64,000 nucleotides of DNA from Magnetospirillum fulvum (lineage in GTDB: Bacteria > Pseudomonadota > Alphaproteobacteria > Rhodospirillales > Magnetospirillaceae), in assembly GCF_900108475.1 (NCBI RefSeq), contig NZ_FNWO01000004.1:124001-188000 (forward strand). The letters are read 5' to 3'. The notes under the pieces are model-generated. The model was not told where the DNA came from. It saw only the letters and a list, made by a program, of their open reading frames with translations, and ran no database searches. Shown one piece after another: positions 51,935 to 60,152 of the stretch (the stretch's first letter is position 1; every line of letters starts with the position of its first letter). The position numbers and the translations under genes are program-made.

Positions 51935-53947
51935 ATGGACTTCGCGCTTGTGACGGCGATCGCGGCGGGGTTGGGGGGCGTGGCGGCTGGGGTCGGGGTT
52001 AGCCTGGCCTGGGGGACGATGCGGTGTCGCATCGCCTCCCGCCAGATGCTCGACAAGATGGCTGCCACGATCGATAACCGCGCCGATGGTGTGGCGCTGT
52101 TCGACGGGCAGTCGCGCCTGGTCCTGTGCAATCAAGCCTATCGGGCTTTTTTCCGGCCGATTGCCGAGGAAATCCGCCCCGGCATCCGTTTCGACGATCT
52201 GATGGCGGTGATGGCCGGCGGGCTTGGCCGCGACGAGGCGTGGCTGCGCGCCAAGCGCGAGAGTTGGCCGACCTGTGTCAGCGGCGAGGAAGATGAGGTC
52301 GCCGACGGCCATTGGGTCGGGGTCTATAGCTATCCCTTGTTGAACGGCGCGCAATTGCGGGTGCTGCGCGACATCACCCAGCGGCGACAGGTTCAGGATT
52401 CGCTGGAAAGCACCGTCGCCTGGCTGAAAGGGGTGATGGACACCGTTGGCGACGGTATCATCGCCATCGACGAATCCGGAACCGTGCTGTCGTTCAATTC
52501 CGCCGCCGAACGGATTTTCGGCTTCAATGCCGACGAGGTGGTCGGGCGCGGCCTGTCGATGCTGATGCCGCCGCCGTTCAACGCCACCCATCAGAACCAC
52601 GTCGCCACCTATATGCGGACCGGGGTGCGTCGGATCATCGGGGCCGGGCGCGAGGTCCGGGGGATGCGTCGCGACGGATCGATCTTCCCGCTTGATATCA
52701 GCGTCACCGAAATGCGCCAGGGCGACATGGTGACCTTCATCGGCGTGCTGCGCGACATCACCCAGCGCAAGCGGTTCGAGACCGCGCTGATCGACGGCGA
52801 GGCCCGTTTCCGCGCCCAGGCCACCCGTCTTCAGGCGATTATCGACAACATGGCCCAGGGCGTCGCGGTGTTCGCCGCCGACGATACCCTGATTGCGCTG
52901 AACGAGGCGGCGCGGCGGATGCTGGCCTTGCCCACCGCCGGGATCACGCCCGGCAGCATTGATATCTCGCTGTTCCTGACGCTGCTGGCGGTGCCCAACC
53001 CTTCGGGCGGGGTCGAAGACGGTGTCCGCCTCACCACCGACTTAGCCGACAGCATCCGCCAGCGCCCCGACATGGTGCTCGAACATGTCGGCGAGCAAGG
53101 CACAGTGATGGAGGTCCGCTCGTCGCCGATGCCGGGCGGCGGCCTGATCCTCAGCTTTACCGATGTCACCGACCGCAAGCGGACCGAGCAGACCCTGCGC
53201 GAGGCCAAGGAGGCGGCCGAGCGCGGCAATCGGGCCAAGAACACCTTCCTCGCCAACATCAGTCACGAATTGCGCACGCCGCTGAACGCGATCATCGGCT
53301 TTTCCGAGATGATGAAGCACGAGATTTTCGGCCCGCTGGAACCGGCCAGCTATCGCCCCTATCTCGACGACATCCACGATAGCGGGATGCATCTGCTCGA
53401 GCTGATCAACGACATTCTCGATTTGTCGAAGGCTGAGGCCGGGATGACCGATCTGGCCGAAACCCTGGTCGATGTCAGCGGCATCGTCTATGGCTCGGTG
53501 CGGATGCTGGCGCGGCGGGCGTCGAATGCCGGGCTGATGATCACCCCCGATCTGCCCGACCGCTTGCCGCTGTTGCTGGCCGACGAGCGGCGGATGCGCC
53601 AGATCGTGCTGAACCTGCTGTCCAACGCCGTTAAATTCACCGATGAAGGTGGCCGGATCGTCATTTCGGCGCGGGCCGAGGCGGACGGTTTTGTCATTGC
53701 GGTAACCGATTCCGGGATCGGAATGACGCCGGACGAGCTGGAGCGGGTGATGGAGCCGTTCGTTCAGGCCGACGCCCGCCTGTCGCGCAAATACGAAGGC
53801 AGCGGCCTCGGCCTGCCTCTGACCAAGGCCCTGGTCGAAGCCCATGGCGGGGTGTTGCGCCTCGACAGCGAATCCGGCCGCGGCACCGTTGCTACCGTGA
53901 CCTTCCCCGTTACCCGGATCATCACCCCGGACAGCGCCGTTCTCTAA
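51935..53947 (+). CDS. PAS-domain sensor histidine kinase
   Basis: A 670-residue kinase with one N-terminal membrane segment (about 3-25) and a cytoplasmic remainder. There are three PAS-type regions: about 40-155 (VALFDGQSRLVLCNQAYRAFF), 160-285 (GIIAIDESGTVLSFNSAAERIFG, FixL-like) and 295-415 (GVAVFAADDTLIALNEAARRM). The HisKA domain has the phosphorylated histidine in NISHELRTPLNAIIGFSEMM (His444). HATPase_c has the N box NLLSNAVKFTDEG, G1 DSGIGMT and G2 GSGLGLPLTKALVEAHGG. No response regulator is adjacent, so its partner is an orphan elsewhere. No haem-binding site was checked beyond resemblance. Start ATG 51935 or GTG 51932. Confidence 0.92.
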   Translation: MDFALVTAIAAGLGGVAAGVGVSLAWGTMRCRIASRQMLDKMAATIDNRADGVALFDGQSRLVLCNQAYRAFFRPIAEEIRPGIRFDDLMAVMAGGLGRDEAWLRAKRESWPTCVSGEEDEVADGHWVGVYSYPLLNGAQLRVLRDITQRRQVQDSLESTVAWLKGVMDTVGDGIIAIDESGTVLSFNSAAERIFGFNADEVVGRGLSMLMPPPFNATHQNHVATYMRTGVRRIIGAGREVRGMRRDGSIFPLDISVTEMRQGDMVTFIGVLRDITQRKRFETALIDGEARFRAQATRLQAIIDNMAQGVAVFAADDTLIALNEAARRMLALPTAGITPGSIDISLFLTLLAVPNPSGGVEDGVRLTTDLADSIRQRPDMVLEHVGEQGTVMEVRSSPMPGGGLILSFTDVTDRKRTEQTLREAKEAAERGNRAKNTFLANISHELRTPLNAIIGFSEMMKHEIFGPLEPASYRPYLDDIHDSGMHLLELINDILDLSKAEAGMTDLAETLVDVSGIVYGSVRMLARRASNAGLMITPDLPDRLPLLLADERRMRQIVLNLLSNAVKFTDEGGRIVISARAEADGFVIAVTDSGIGMTPDELERVMEPFVQADARLSRKYEGSGLGLPLTKALVEAHGGVLRLDSESGRGTVATVTFPVTRIITPDSAVL

Positions 53948-53960
53948 AGCGCCCTCTCGG

Positions 53961-53982
53961 ACGGGCGGGAATCCTCCCGTCT
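53961..53982 (+). terminator. Weak hairpin after the kinase gene
   Basis: gacggg / cccgtc arms followed by ttgtcatgatgttt, 14 bp after the kinase stop. The stem is only 6 bp, so this is a weak candidate. Confidence 0.4.
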
Positions 53983-54108
53983 TGTCATGATGTTTTACAC
54001 AAGTTCCAGATCGGCGATCAAAAGCGTCGTGTTTTCAATACGATTCTCTGTCGGCACGCTGTTTGCTTTGAGTCTAAGTCAGCGACGATTCGATCGGGAG
54101 TCACCATC

Positions 54109-54834
54109 TTGCGCCTTAACCAACGTACTGTATTTGCCGCTGCCGCTCTCTGCTGGTTGGCATCGACCGCGTTCTCTGCGGCTGATGCGGCGACCCTTTC
54201 CGTCACGAATTTCGGCACGGTTTCGGGACCGTCCGACACCCTGTTTAACGGCGTGACGGTGGTGGGGGCCGACAATGCCCAGACCGTGCGGGGGGGAACA
54301 ACCAACAACGGCACCATCCTCACCCCCTCCTATACCAACACCAACGCGCAGGGATCGAGCGGGTGGAATCCCTATGGGTCGGGTGGGACGTGGCTCAGCA
54401 TCGGCGGTTCGGGTGGCACCGATACGGCTGGTAACGGTTCCTCGATTACCTTCAGCCTGAACAACACGGGACTTCAATTCGTCTGGGGGTCGCCCTCATC
54501 GACGAATAAAGTGACCCTGCTCGGAGACAATGGAACCACCCTCGGCACCGTTTTCTGGTCTGGCACGTCCTCGATTTCCTGGACCGATTCCAGCGGGACG
54601 CGGTCGATTTCCAACGCCAACCTCGCCAATTCCTCGTCGGCCGGGGCTTTGATCGGTATCGTCTCGGACGCGCTCATCAAGCAGGCGGTGTTTTCGACCG
54701 CAGCCGGTAGCGGTGGGTTCGAGGTCGCCCAGGTTTCGGCGGTGCCGCTGCCCGCGACGTTGCCGCTGTTGGGGGGCGCGCTGCTTGGGCTCGGGGTGTT
54801 GGGACGCAGGCGGGCGCGGGCGGAGAAAGCCTGA
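54109..54834 (+). CDS. VPLPA-CTERM (PEP-CTERM-like) secreted protein
   Basis: The 241-residue protein has an N-terminal signal peptide (about 1-27; FAAAALCWLASTAFSAADA), a Thr/Ser/Gly/Asn-rich beta body, and the C-terminal sorting tag: VPLPATLPLLGGALLGLGVLG (tag, then membrane helix) followed by RRRARAEKA. Such tags are cut by an exosortase and are known to go with exopolysaccharide loci, which agrees with the EPS genes from 55.7 kb on. The start is TTG 54109 with a ggag ribosome site; no ATG fits. The body looks like a surface or matrix protein of unknown role. Confidence 0.85.
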   Translation: MRLNQRTVFAAAALCWLASTAFSAADAATLSVTNFGTVSGPSDTLFNGVTVVGADNAQTVRGGTTNNGTILTPSYTNTNAQGSSGWNPYGSGGTWLSIGGSGGTDTAGNGSSITFSLNNTGLQFVWGSPSSTNKVTLLGDNGTTLGTVFWSGTSSISWTDSSGTRSISNANLANSSSAGALIGIVSDALIKQAVFSTAAGSGGFEVAQVSAVPLPATLPLLGGALLGLGVLGRRRARAEKA

Positions 54835-54853
54835 CAGGTGGGGAGCGACGCGC

Positions 54854-55252
54854 TTATTGCGACCGATACCGCTTGCGGTCCGGGGTCGCGACCAGCGTGG
54901 AATTGACCACCACCCGGCATTCCTCGTTCAGGGTGGTGGCGGCCATGTCCTTGAACCGGACCAGGTCGGTCTTGTCCGCCACCGCCCCCGACACGATGAC
55001 GTAGCAAACCGGGCGAGTGTTGCGCGTCAGGTCGCGGTCGATCGTGGTGGCGCTGTAGAGATTGGCAAAAGCAGGAGTCTCGCGAATCTGGCGGTTGACC
55101 ATGGTTCCGAGCTCCTGGGCCCGGTCGGCCAGATCGTCTTGGTCGCTCTGGATGGCGTAAGACACCAACGGATCGACCGCGCTGACCACTGGAACCTGAC
55201 ATCCGCCCAGAAGCGGGAGGGCCAGGATCCAGGCGAATTCACCGCCCCTCAT
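54854..55252 (-). CDS. Small putative lipoprotein
   Basis: A 132-residue product with an N-terminal lipobox: MRGGEFAWILALPLLGGC, so the mature protein would start at Cys18. The rest holds no recognised domain. It includes a stretch VVSAVDPLVSYAIQSDQDDLADR and a terminal strand-rich part NECRVVVNSTLVATP. The ATG at 55252 overlaps the previous lipoprotein gene stop by 14 bp, so the two are probably co-translated. It ends 19 bp from the convergent VPLPA gene. Confidence 0.65.
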   Translation of the reverse strand: MRGGEFAWILALPLLGGCQVPVVSAVDPLVSYAIQSDQDDLADRAQELGTMVNRQIRETPAFANLYSATTIDRDLTRNTRPVCYVIVSGAVADKTDLVRFKDMAATTLNEECRVVVNSTLVATPDRKRYRSQ

Positions 55253-55652
55253 CGTGTGTCTCCAGCGTGATCGACACGATCTCGTCATAGGCATTGTCCT
55301 TGCCGGACGTGGCGCTGATCAGTCCTCCCATCGGCAGAGCCAAGTTTTTCATCGTGAAACTGTGCGTAATCGGGCGCAGGACAAAGATCGAATCTTTGTA
55401 GCCGTCTTTGGCGCAGACGAACACCGTACTCTGCCGACTGCCATCGAGTCGGACCTTGCCGGGGGAATCGAAACCCTGGAGGTTGAGGTTGCCGCGGATC
55501 AACTCGCAATGCGCCCCCGGTGGGTCGGTTGTCACCTGGATCGCGGTCCAGTTGCGATGCGGCGTGTCGCACCCCGCCACCAGCAGGACCAGACCGCACA
55601 GACCGACGCGGGCGGCCCGGTGTCTTGTCGAACCAGATCGCATCGACTGCAT
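55239..55652 (-). CDS. Putative lipoprotein with a PEGA-like segment
   Basis: A 137-residue product with a signal region and lipobox (VGLCGLVLLVAGC, mature start about Cys28). The body has a PEGA-like strand pattern: VTTDPPGAHCELIRG and KVRLDGSRQSTVFVCAKDGYKDS. PEGA repeats are common in cell-surface or periplasmic proteins. It precedes the second lipoprotein and lies 28 bp downstream of nothing on its own strand except the sugar-phosphate operon, whose end is at 55681. The first Met (55652) could be replaced by the next, three codons later. Confidence 0.65.
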   Translation of the reverse strand: MQSMRSGSTRHRAARVGLCGLVLLVAGCDTPHRNWTAIQVTTDPPGAHCELIRGNLNLQGFDSPGKVRLDGSRQSTVFVCAKDGYKDSIFVLRPITHSFTMKNLALPMGGLISATSGKDNAYDEIVSITLETHDEGR

Positions 55653-55680
55653 TTTGGTTCAGCTGCCGGTATTGGGGCGG

Positions 55681-57060
55681 TTAGCGTGGCACTGTAACCT
55701 CACTTAGCGCCAACTGAGCTTCAAGCGCCTCGCGCAGGCGCTCCAGCCCGGCCTCGTCCGCCGCCTCGCAGCGGGCGACCAGGACGGCCTGGGTGTTCGA
55801 GGCGCGCAGCAGCCACCAGCCGTCGGGCGTATCGACCCGGACCCCGTCGATGGCCGAAAAGCGGGCACCAGCCTCAGTGAGCCGGGCGCGGACCTCTTCG
55901 ACCACGCTGAACTTTCGCTCCTCCGGGCAGGGGAAACGGATCTCAGGGGTGTTGATTAAGGCCGGAAGCTGGTCGCGACGGGTGGCTAAGGTCTGGCCGT
56001 CGTCCCAGTTGGCGACGATGCCAAGCAGGCGGATTGCTGCGTACAGCGCGTCGTCAAAGCCGTAATAGCGGTCGGCAAAGAAGATGTGGCCGCTCATTTC
56101 GCCGGCCAGCGGCGCCCCAATTTCGGCCATCATCGTTTTGATCAGCGAATGGCCGGTCCGCCCCATCACCGCCTCACCGCCGAGGCGATTGATCTCGTCG
56201 AAGAACACCCGCGATGCCTTGACGTCGGCGATGATCTTGGCACCGGGCCGACGTTTCAACACTTCCTCGGCGAGGACCACCAGGATCTGGTCACCCCACA
56301 AAATCCGACCCTTGCCGTCGATCACGCCGATCCGGTCGCCGTCGCCATCAAAGGCGATTCCGATATCGGCTCCGTCTGCTCGAACCCGCTCGATCAGCGC
56401 CTCCAGCGTGTGCGGCTCGGTCGGGTCTGGATGGTGGTTGGGAAAGGTGCCGTCGATCTCGGGGAACAGCACCGTGTGACGGCCGGGTAAATCGCGAACC
56501 AGGGCTTCGACCACCTCGCCGGTGGCACCGTTGCCGCAATCCCAGACCACATGCAGCGGTCGTCCCCCGTCATAGTCGGCGAGCAGGCGGGAGACATAGG
56601 ACGTGAACACCGGCTTGCTGGTCACCGCCCCCTTGCCATCGATCCAACTGCCGCTCGACGCGATTACGCCAAGGTCGCGGATGTCGGCGCCAAAGAACGG
56701 TCTGCCGTCCAGCACCATCTTAAAGCCATTGTGGTCCGGCGGGTTGTGGCTGCCGGTCACCATGATGCCGCCATCGGCGTCGAGGCTCTTCGTCGCGTAA
56801 TACAGCATCGGGGTTGGGCCTCGTCCGATGTCTCGCACCGCGCAACCGGTTGAGGCAAGGCCATCGATCAGGGCGGCGGCAAGGTCGGGCGAACTCAAAC
56901 GGCCATCGCGGCCGACACAGACAATCCGTCCACCATTCCGGCGGACCCGGGTTCCGAACGCTTTGCCGATGGCAAAGGCGTCGGCCGCAAACAGGGTTTC
57001 GCCGACGATACCGCGGATGTCGTATTCCCGCAGGGTGGTGGAATGAAACTGGTGACTCAT
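55681..57060 (-). CDS. Phosphomannomutase/phosphoglucomutase
   Basis: A 459-residue alpha-D-phosphohexomutase of the AlgC/ManB type, turning mannose-6-phosphate (or glucose-6-phosphate) into the 1-phosphate. Seen are the active-site serine in VTGSHNPPDHNGFKMV (about Ser101), the metal loop FDGDGDRIGVID, the sugar-binding GEMSGHIFF, and the phosphate loop RASNTQAVLVARCEA. The ATG at 57060 is 4 bp after the manC-like stop, giving an operon. A longer start at 57111 overlaps the manC gene and was rejected. Confidence 0.92.
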   Translation of the reverse strand: MSHQFHSTTLREYDIRGIVGETLFAADAFAIGKAFGTRVRRNGGRIVCVGRDGRLSSPDLAAALIDGLASTGCAVRDIGRGPTPMLYYATKSLDADGGIMVTGSHNPPDHNGFKMVLDGRPFFGADIRDLGVIASSGSWIDGKGAVTSKPVFTSYVSRLLADYDGGRPLHVVWDCGNGATGEVVEALVRDLPGRHTVLFPEIDGTFPNHHPDPTEPHTLEALIERVRADGADIGIAFDGDGDRIGVIDGKGRILWGDQILVVLAEEVLKRRPGAKIIADVKASRVFFDEINRLGGEAVMGRTGHSLIKTMMAEIGAPLAGEMSGHIFFADRYYGFDDALYAAIRLLGIVANWDDGQTLATRRDQLPALINTPEIRFPCPEERKFSVVEEVRARLTEAGARFSAIDGVRVDTPDGWWLLRASNTQAVLVARCEAADEAGLERLREALEAQLALSEVTVPR

Positions 57061-57064
57061 AAGT

Positions 57065-58498
57065 TTATCCCCGACCGTAAGTATCGACGAAGCGGACGAT
57101 GTCATCCTCACCGAGATAGCTACCCGACTGGACCTCGATCACGTTGAGCGGGATCTTGCCAGGGTTCTCGAGCCGATGCACTTCCCCAAGCGGGATATAA
57201 ATCGATTCGTTCTCGCGCACGATCCGTGTCTCCTCGCCGCATGTGACCTGGGCGGTGCCGTTAACCACAACCCAATGTTCGGCGCGGTGGAAATGTTTTT
57301 GCAGAGAGATTTTCGCTCCCGGTTTGAGTGTCAGCCGCTTGACCTGGAACCGTTCGCCGGAATGCAGAGTCTGAAAGAACCCCCACGGCCGGTGGACCTG
57401 GACGTGCGAGACCTGTTCGCTTCGTCCGGCGGCGCGTAGATGTTCAACCACCAGCTTGACGTCCTGAGCGCGGTCGCGTGACACCACCAGCACGGCATCA
57501 TCGGTGACGACGACGGCAAGGTTTTCAACCCCAACGGCGGCAATCAGTCCGGTTTCGCTCCGCAGGTAGCAGTCGCGAGAGTCGAGTGCGACAACGTCGC
57601 CCTGGCACACATTGCCCGCCTCATCCCTGGTGCCGATACTCCACAACTCGTTCCAGTTGCCGACGTCGGTCCAGCCGATGCTGCCACGGACTGTGGCCGC
57701 ACGGTCGGTCCGCTCCATGACCGCGTAATCGATCGAGATTGAGGGGGCGGCTGCGAATGCTTCGGCATCCAGGCGGATGAAATCGAGATCGACCATGGCC
57801 CGCGCTACCGCAGAGGTGGCCGCAGCCCCGACTTCGGGAGCGTGGCGGTAAATCTCGTCGAGGAAGGTGCGGGCAGAAAACAGGAACATGCCGCTGTTCC
57901 AAAAATGGTCGCCACGAGCGACGAAGTCCTGAGCGCGGGCGGCGTCGGGCTTTTCGACGAAGGCGGCAACGGCATGAACCGCGCCCCCTTCGGTCAAGGG
58001 GGGGCCAAGACGGATGTAGCCATAGCCGGTTTCTGGGCGGGTGGGTGCCATGGCGAACGTAACAAGCTGGCCCTGCCGTGCGGCCGTCTCGGCCGCCTCG
58101 ACGAGGGCATGGAAGGCGGCCAGATTGCCGATCACATGATCAGACGGCATCACGAGAAGCAAGGTCTCGGGGTCGTCGGCGTGAGCGAGTGCCGCAGCGG
58201 CAGTGATGGCCGGAGCCGTGTTCCGCGCGCAGGGCTCAAGGACGATACGAGTCGAACGACCGCCGATGCGTGCCTCTTCCGCTACCGCAAAACGCAACGC
58301 CTCGTTGGTGACAATGATTGGGGGTAGATAACGATCCGCCTGACTTACCCGGTCAAGAGTGGCACGGATCATCGAAACCGGACCGTGCAGAGGGAGAAGC
58401 TGCTTGGGGTGAAGTTCTCGCGACATCGGCCAAAGTCGGGATCCCGACCCTCCCGACAGGATGACGGGCTGGATGGGACGAAGGGAGGACATCGTCAT
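57065..58498 (-). CDS. manC: Mannose-1-phosphate guanylyltransferase / mannose-6-phosphate isomerase
   Basis: A bifunctional type II enzyme of 477 residues making GDP-mannose. The N-terminal nucleotidyltransferase has the signature GGSGSRLWPMSRELHPKQLL (about 16-35) and FVEKPD. The C-terminal cupin isomerase has RPWGFFQTL and the metal motif region KISLQKHFHRAEHWVVV. With the mutase it forms a two-step GDP-mannose supply, which suits the EPS operon nearby. The first of two adjacent Met starts (58498) was used. Confidence 0.94.
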   Translation of the reverse strand: MTMSSLRPIQPVILSGGSGSRLWPMSRELHPKQLLPLHGPVSMIRATLDRVSQADRYLPPIIVTNEALRFAVAEEARIGGRSTRIVLEPCARNTAPAITAAAALAHADDPETLLLVMPSDHVIGNLAAFHALVEAAETAARQGQLVTFAMAPTRPETGYGYIRLGPPLTEGGAVHAVAAFVEKPDAARAQDFVARGDHFWNSGMFLFSARTFLDEIYRHAPEVGAAATSAVARAMVDLDFIRLDAEAFAAAPSISIDYAVMERTDRAATVRGSIGWTDVGNWNELWSIGTRDEAGNVCQGDVVALDSRDCYLRSETGLIAAVGVENLAVVVTDDAVLVVSRDRAQDVKLVVEHLRAAGRSEQVSHVQVHRPWGFFQTLHSGERFQVKRLTLKPGAKISLQKHFHRAEHWVVVNGTAQVTCGEETRIVRENESIYIPLGEVHRLENPGKIPLNVIEVQSGSYLGEDDIVRFVDTYGRG

Positions 58499-58797
58499 CG
58501 GTCTCCTGAAAGGCTGTTATCGTTTGGCCCAGCATCGGCGGGAGAAGCGCCGGGCGCGAGACGACGGTCGAAAGGTCAGGGGTAAAGAGACATGTCGATC
58601 GGCGGGTAGGCGGCGGAAAGGAACGCCGTGATCCGGGCGTCGGCCTGGTCCAGCGTTTCTTGTGCGCTATTAGTTGTGAAAAAGCGTCGTGCATTCTTAT
58701 TTAAAGCAATGTTTGTCGGGAGCGCTGGAAAGCGACCGCCGCAAGGCCGGGCCAGACGGCCGGAGAGGGAGGGTGGTGGTCGCGGGTCATGGGCGGT
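58499..58797. other. Spacer upstream of the manC operon
   Basis: The 299-bp spacer separates two minus-strand genes. An AT-rich patch at about 58660-58720 may hold the manC promoter, but no convincing box pair or RNA was found. Confidence 0.4.
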
Positions 58798-59163
58798 TCA
58801 TCCGGGGCAACGCTGGAGGCAGTAATCACGCTGGTAACCGGTCTGGACGCATGAACTGACGCATTTGACGGTCGTGCCTGTTGCCTTGCTAATTCCGGCC
58901 GCCGAGGGATAAGCCGCCCCGGCACCGGGGCCGTCCTTGCTGGGGATGAGGGCGTCCGAGGCCATCGGTCTGGGGGCCGAAAACTGGCGGGCGGACAAGG
59001 CGGACGGAGCTGTCGGTGCACGCTGATAGCTGCATTGGGGCAGGCAAGAGGAGGATGCCGTCCCAGCACTCAAGCAGTGCTTCAGACACAGATAATCTGT
59101 TTCCGCATGGGCGTTTGCCAAGGCCAAAAGAATAAAAATAGCGGCAACGACAAAGCGTTCCAT
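58798..59163 (-). CDS. Small secreted protein with two CX3C-X9-CX3C motifs
   Basis: I do not recognise this 121-residue protein. It has a signal peptide (MERFVVAAIFILLALANAHA, cut about residue 20). The mature part has exactly eight cysteines in two equal blocks: CLKHC-nine residues-CLPQC near the N-terminus and CVSSC-nine residues-CLQRC at the C-terminus, with a Pro/Ser/Ala-rich link between. Such pairs of CX3C can form disulfide-locked helical hairpins in oxidising space. The ATG at 59163 gives a clean signal peptide; 59187 is also possible. It lies between the GDP-mannose genes and the EPS operon, in the opposite direction to the latter. Confidence 0.7.
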   Translation of the reverse strand: MERFVVAAIFILLALANAHAETDYLCLKHCLSAGTASSSCLPQCSYQRAPTAPSALSARQFSAPRPMASDALIPSKDGPGAGAAYPSAAGISKATGTTVKCVSSCVQTGYQRDYCLQRCPG

Positions 59164-59377
59164 CAGCCTCAGCCTGAAATCAACCATTCGGAGCAAGACC
59201 CCCCTGACCATCCAGGACACGATTGCTGTGCGCCGAGCCTCAAGCTTCAGCGAATTTCAATATCCAAATGTCCGAGGCAGAGATGGCTTCCCAATCAAAT
59301 AAGGGTAAGGCTGCCGAGCTTGCATATTCTTTGAACAATATCACGGGATTTAAGGGGGGCAATAATCCACCTTGATT

Positions 59378-59401
59378 AGGTGCGGCACCTTTCCCGCACC
59401 T
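59378..59401. promoter_or_regulatory. 8-bp inverted repeat in the EPS leader
   Basis: aggtgcgg / ccgcacct with an 8-nt centre. A possible operator or small hairpin about 130 bp before the Wza-like gene. Confidence 0.4.
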
Positions 59402-59445
59402 CGCGGGATATGATAAGAAAAGCAGACTTGATCGCGCGTATGGTT

Positions 59446-59478
59446 CGCGAAGATGGGATCTGAGGCTCCATCTTCGCG
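59446..59478. promoter_or_regulatory. 11-bp inverted repeat in the EPS leader
   Basis: cgcgaagatgg / ccatcttcgcg, perfect over 11 bp with an 11-nt centre, 53 bp before the Wza-like ATG. The length suits either a transcription-factor operator or a leader hairpin. Confidence 0.55.
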
Positions 59479-59531
59479 TTAACCATTGCGTTAAAAGTGG
59501 TTTGTCAAGAGTCGCGGTGTCTGGGGGATTG

Positions 59532-60149
59532 ATGAGAATGCTTCGGAAAAATGCCGTCGTCGGATTCCGTGCGAGACGCTCTGGGGTCTCTCGCCTTGCG
59601 TCGGCGTTCTTTGCCGCCGCATGCGTGTTCGGTGCGGCCCAGGCGGCGGACACCGACTACACCGTCAATCCCGGCGACGTCCTTCAGATCACGGTGTGGA
59701 AGGAAGACGGCCTCGACCGCGAAGTGCTGGTTCTCCCCGACGGTAAAATTTCCTTTCCGCTGGTCGGCGATATCAACGCCCGGGGCTGCACCGCCCTGCA
59801 AATCCGGGACGAGGTCAAGGCGAAGCTCTCATCGATGATCCGCGACCCTTACGTCACGGTGTCGGTGAAGGCGGCGCTCGGCAACGTCGTCAATGTGATC
59901 GGTCAGGTCGCCAAGCCGGGCGAGCAGATCGTGGGGCGGCGGGTGACCGTGATGCAGGCGTTGAGCCAGGCGGGCGGTTTGACCCCCTATGCTTCCGAGA
60001 GCCGGATCATTGTGATCCGTCGCGACGGCGACCGGCAGGTCGCGATTCCCTTCCCCTATGACGATGTGGTGCGAGGGGAATCGCTTGACCAGGATATCGT
60101 TCTCGCTCCGGGCGACGTGGTGGTGGTTCCCACGGCCAGCCTCTTCTAG
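59532..60149 (+). CDS. Polysaccharide export protein (Wza/GumB-like, short)
   Basis: The 205-residue protein has a basic N-terminus with a signal peptide (about 20-38; RLASAFFAAACVFGAAQA), then a Poly_export domain (YTVNPGDVLQITVWKEDGL, about 42-60) and an SLBB domain (VNVIGQVAKPGEQIVGRRVTVMQAL, given by position, about 120-145). This fits the outer-membrane export protein for exopolysaccharide, of the short type without the C-terminal helix barrel. No lipobox cysteine sits exactly at the expected place; the Cys in ACVFG is inside the signal core. The start 59532 has gggggat upstream. First gene of the export operon. Confidence 0.88.
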   Translation: MRMLRKNAVVGFRARRSGVSRLASAFFAAACVFGAAQAADTDYTVNPGDVLQITVWKEDGLDREVLVLPDGKISFPLVGDINARGCTALQIRDEVKAKLSSMIRDPYVTVSVKAALGNVVNVIGQVAKPGEQIVGRRVTVMQALSQAGGLTPYASESRIIVIRRDGDRQVAIPFPYDDVVRGESLDQDIVLAPGDVVVVPTASLF

Positions 60150-60152
60150 GAC

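Larger units (their letters stand above)
59164..59531. other. Regulatory-looking spacer before the EPS export operon
   Basis: This 368-bp divergent region is more AT-rich than its surroundings. It contains two perfect hairpins (listed separately) and a direct repeat gcgttaa at 59476 and 59488. No gene was recognised. It probably carries the EPS operon promoter and operators. Confidence 0.55.
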
